From Betaproteobacteria bacterium (lineage in GTDB: Bacteria > Pseudomonadota > Gammaproteobacteria > Burkholderiales > SG8-39): a stretch of DNA of 14,891 nucleotides. Location: NCBI GenBank assembly GCA_029865405.1, contig JAOUGZ010000020.1:1-14891 (forward strand), in the 5' to 3' direction. The notes under the pieces were generated by a model. It ran no database searches and had not been told where the DNA came from. It saw nothing but the letters and a program-made list of their open reading frames with translations. The position numbers and the translations under genes are program-made. The first letter of the stretch is position 1; every line of letters starts with the position of its first letter. Below are positions 14,504 to 14,891 of the stretch, one piece after another.

Positions 14504-14891
14504 GTGAAGCTCTACGGCTACTGGCGCTCGCTCGCCACGTTTCGCGTGCGCGTCGCGCTCGCGCTGAAGGCACTGAAGCTCGAGGCGCCCGAGATCCCGA
14601 TCGACCTCATCCAGGGCAGGCAGCACGAGGCGGCCTACCGCAAGGTGAACCCGCAGGCGGTGGTGCCCGCGCTGATCCTCGACGACGGCGGCGCGCCGCT
14701 CTTCCAGTCGATGGCGATCCTCGAGTATCTCGAGGAAACGCACCCGCAGCCGCCGCTCCTGCCGAAGGACCCGCGCGGCCGCGCGCGCGTCAGGGGCCTG
14801 GCGCAGATCTGCGTGAGCGACGGCCACCCGTTCATCGTGCCGCGCATCCGCGCCTACCTGGAGAAAGAGCTCGGCCTCGACGAGGCCGCGC
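14504..14891 (+). CDS. Zeta-like glutathione S-transferase / maleylacetoacetate isomerase-like (3' partial)
   Basis: The first 129 residues are visible and the gene leaves the window. The thioredoxin-fold domain opens MKLYGYWRSLATFRVRVALA, where RSLATFRVR stands for the SSCSWRVR glutathione motif of zeta-class enzymes; next come NPQAVVPALILDD (cis-proline) and FQSMAILEYLEETHP (glutathione gamma-glutamyl binding), then LLPKDPRGRARVR entering the helical domain. Maleylacetoacetate isomerases cis-trans isomerise ring-cleavage products using glutathione; others dehalogenate or detoxify. The GTG at 14504 is four bases after the preceding stop, so it is likely in the molybdenum hydroxylase operon. 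Replacing the SSCSW motif with RSLATF makes the exact reaction uncertain. Confidence 0.85.
   Translation, partial: MKLYGYWRSLATFRVRVALALKALKLEAPEIPIDLIQGRQHEAAYRKVNPQAVVPALILDDGGAPLFQSMAILEYLEETHPQPPLLPKDPRGRARVRGLAQICVSDGHPFIVPRIRAYLEKELGLDEAA

Overview
The window is GC-rich (clearly above 60% G+C), densely packed bacterial DNA with 4-bp or shorter gene overlaps, no RNA genes and no intact insertion sequence. Gene content (HyuA/HyuB-type enzymes, CoxMSL-type molybdenum hydroxylase, zeta-like GST, HsaA-like flavin oxygenase) and codon use suggest a proteobacterium, most likely a betaproteobacterium of the Burkholderiales type; this is an inference, since no taxonomic marker gene is present.

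Layout. (1) Plus strand, 2-2819: the 3' part of a PuuE/NodB-type polysaccharide deacetylase, overlapping an HsaA/acyl-CoA-dehydrogenase-like flavin oxygenase, then a class I SAM methyltransferase. (2) Minus strand, 10138 down to 2794: one tightly coupled transcription unit, in order hyuA-like, a 107-residue zinc-finger protein, hyuB-like with a C-terminal zinc ribbon, a two-domain dCTP-deaminase-family protein, a wrecked acyl-CoA-dehydrogenase/oxygenase gene, and two tandem VOC (glyoxalase/dioxygenase fold) proteins. It meets region 1 tail-to-tail with a 26-bp overlap. (3) Plus strand, 10165-14891: a protein-L-isoaspartate methyltransferase-like gene divergent from hyuA with only 26 bp between the starts, then the FAD, 2Fe-2S and molybdopterin subunits of a xanthine-dehydrogenase-family hydroxylase with overlapping ends, then the 5' part of a zeta-like glutathione transferase/maleylacetoacetate isomerase-like gene running off the edge.

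How it may work together. The enzyme classes (molybdenum hydroxylase, group D flavin oxygenase, VOC proteins, hydantoinase/carboxylase pair, cyclic-amide-type deacetylase, GST isomerase) fit stepwise catabolism of an aromatic or N-heterocyclic compound, or ATP-dependent carboxylation of a ketone. The substrate cannot be read from the sequence.

The most unusual structure is a pair of short palindromes that bracket the small zinc-finger gene between hyuA and hyuB. Each palindrome supplies the TAG stop codon and the terminal Phe-Lys of the gene before it, and in one copy the hairpin would also pair part of the hyuB start codon. The second clear oddity is the oxygenase gene at 3779-4220, which keeps its first ~40 and last ~105 codons in different frames and has lost roughly 255 codons between them; an apparently intact homologue lies in the same window at 708-1913. 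No window stretch longer than about 30 bases lacks a gene.
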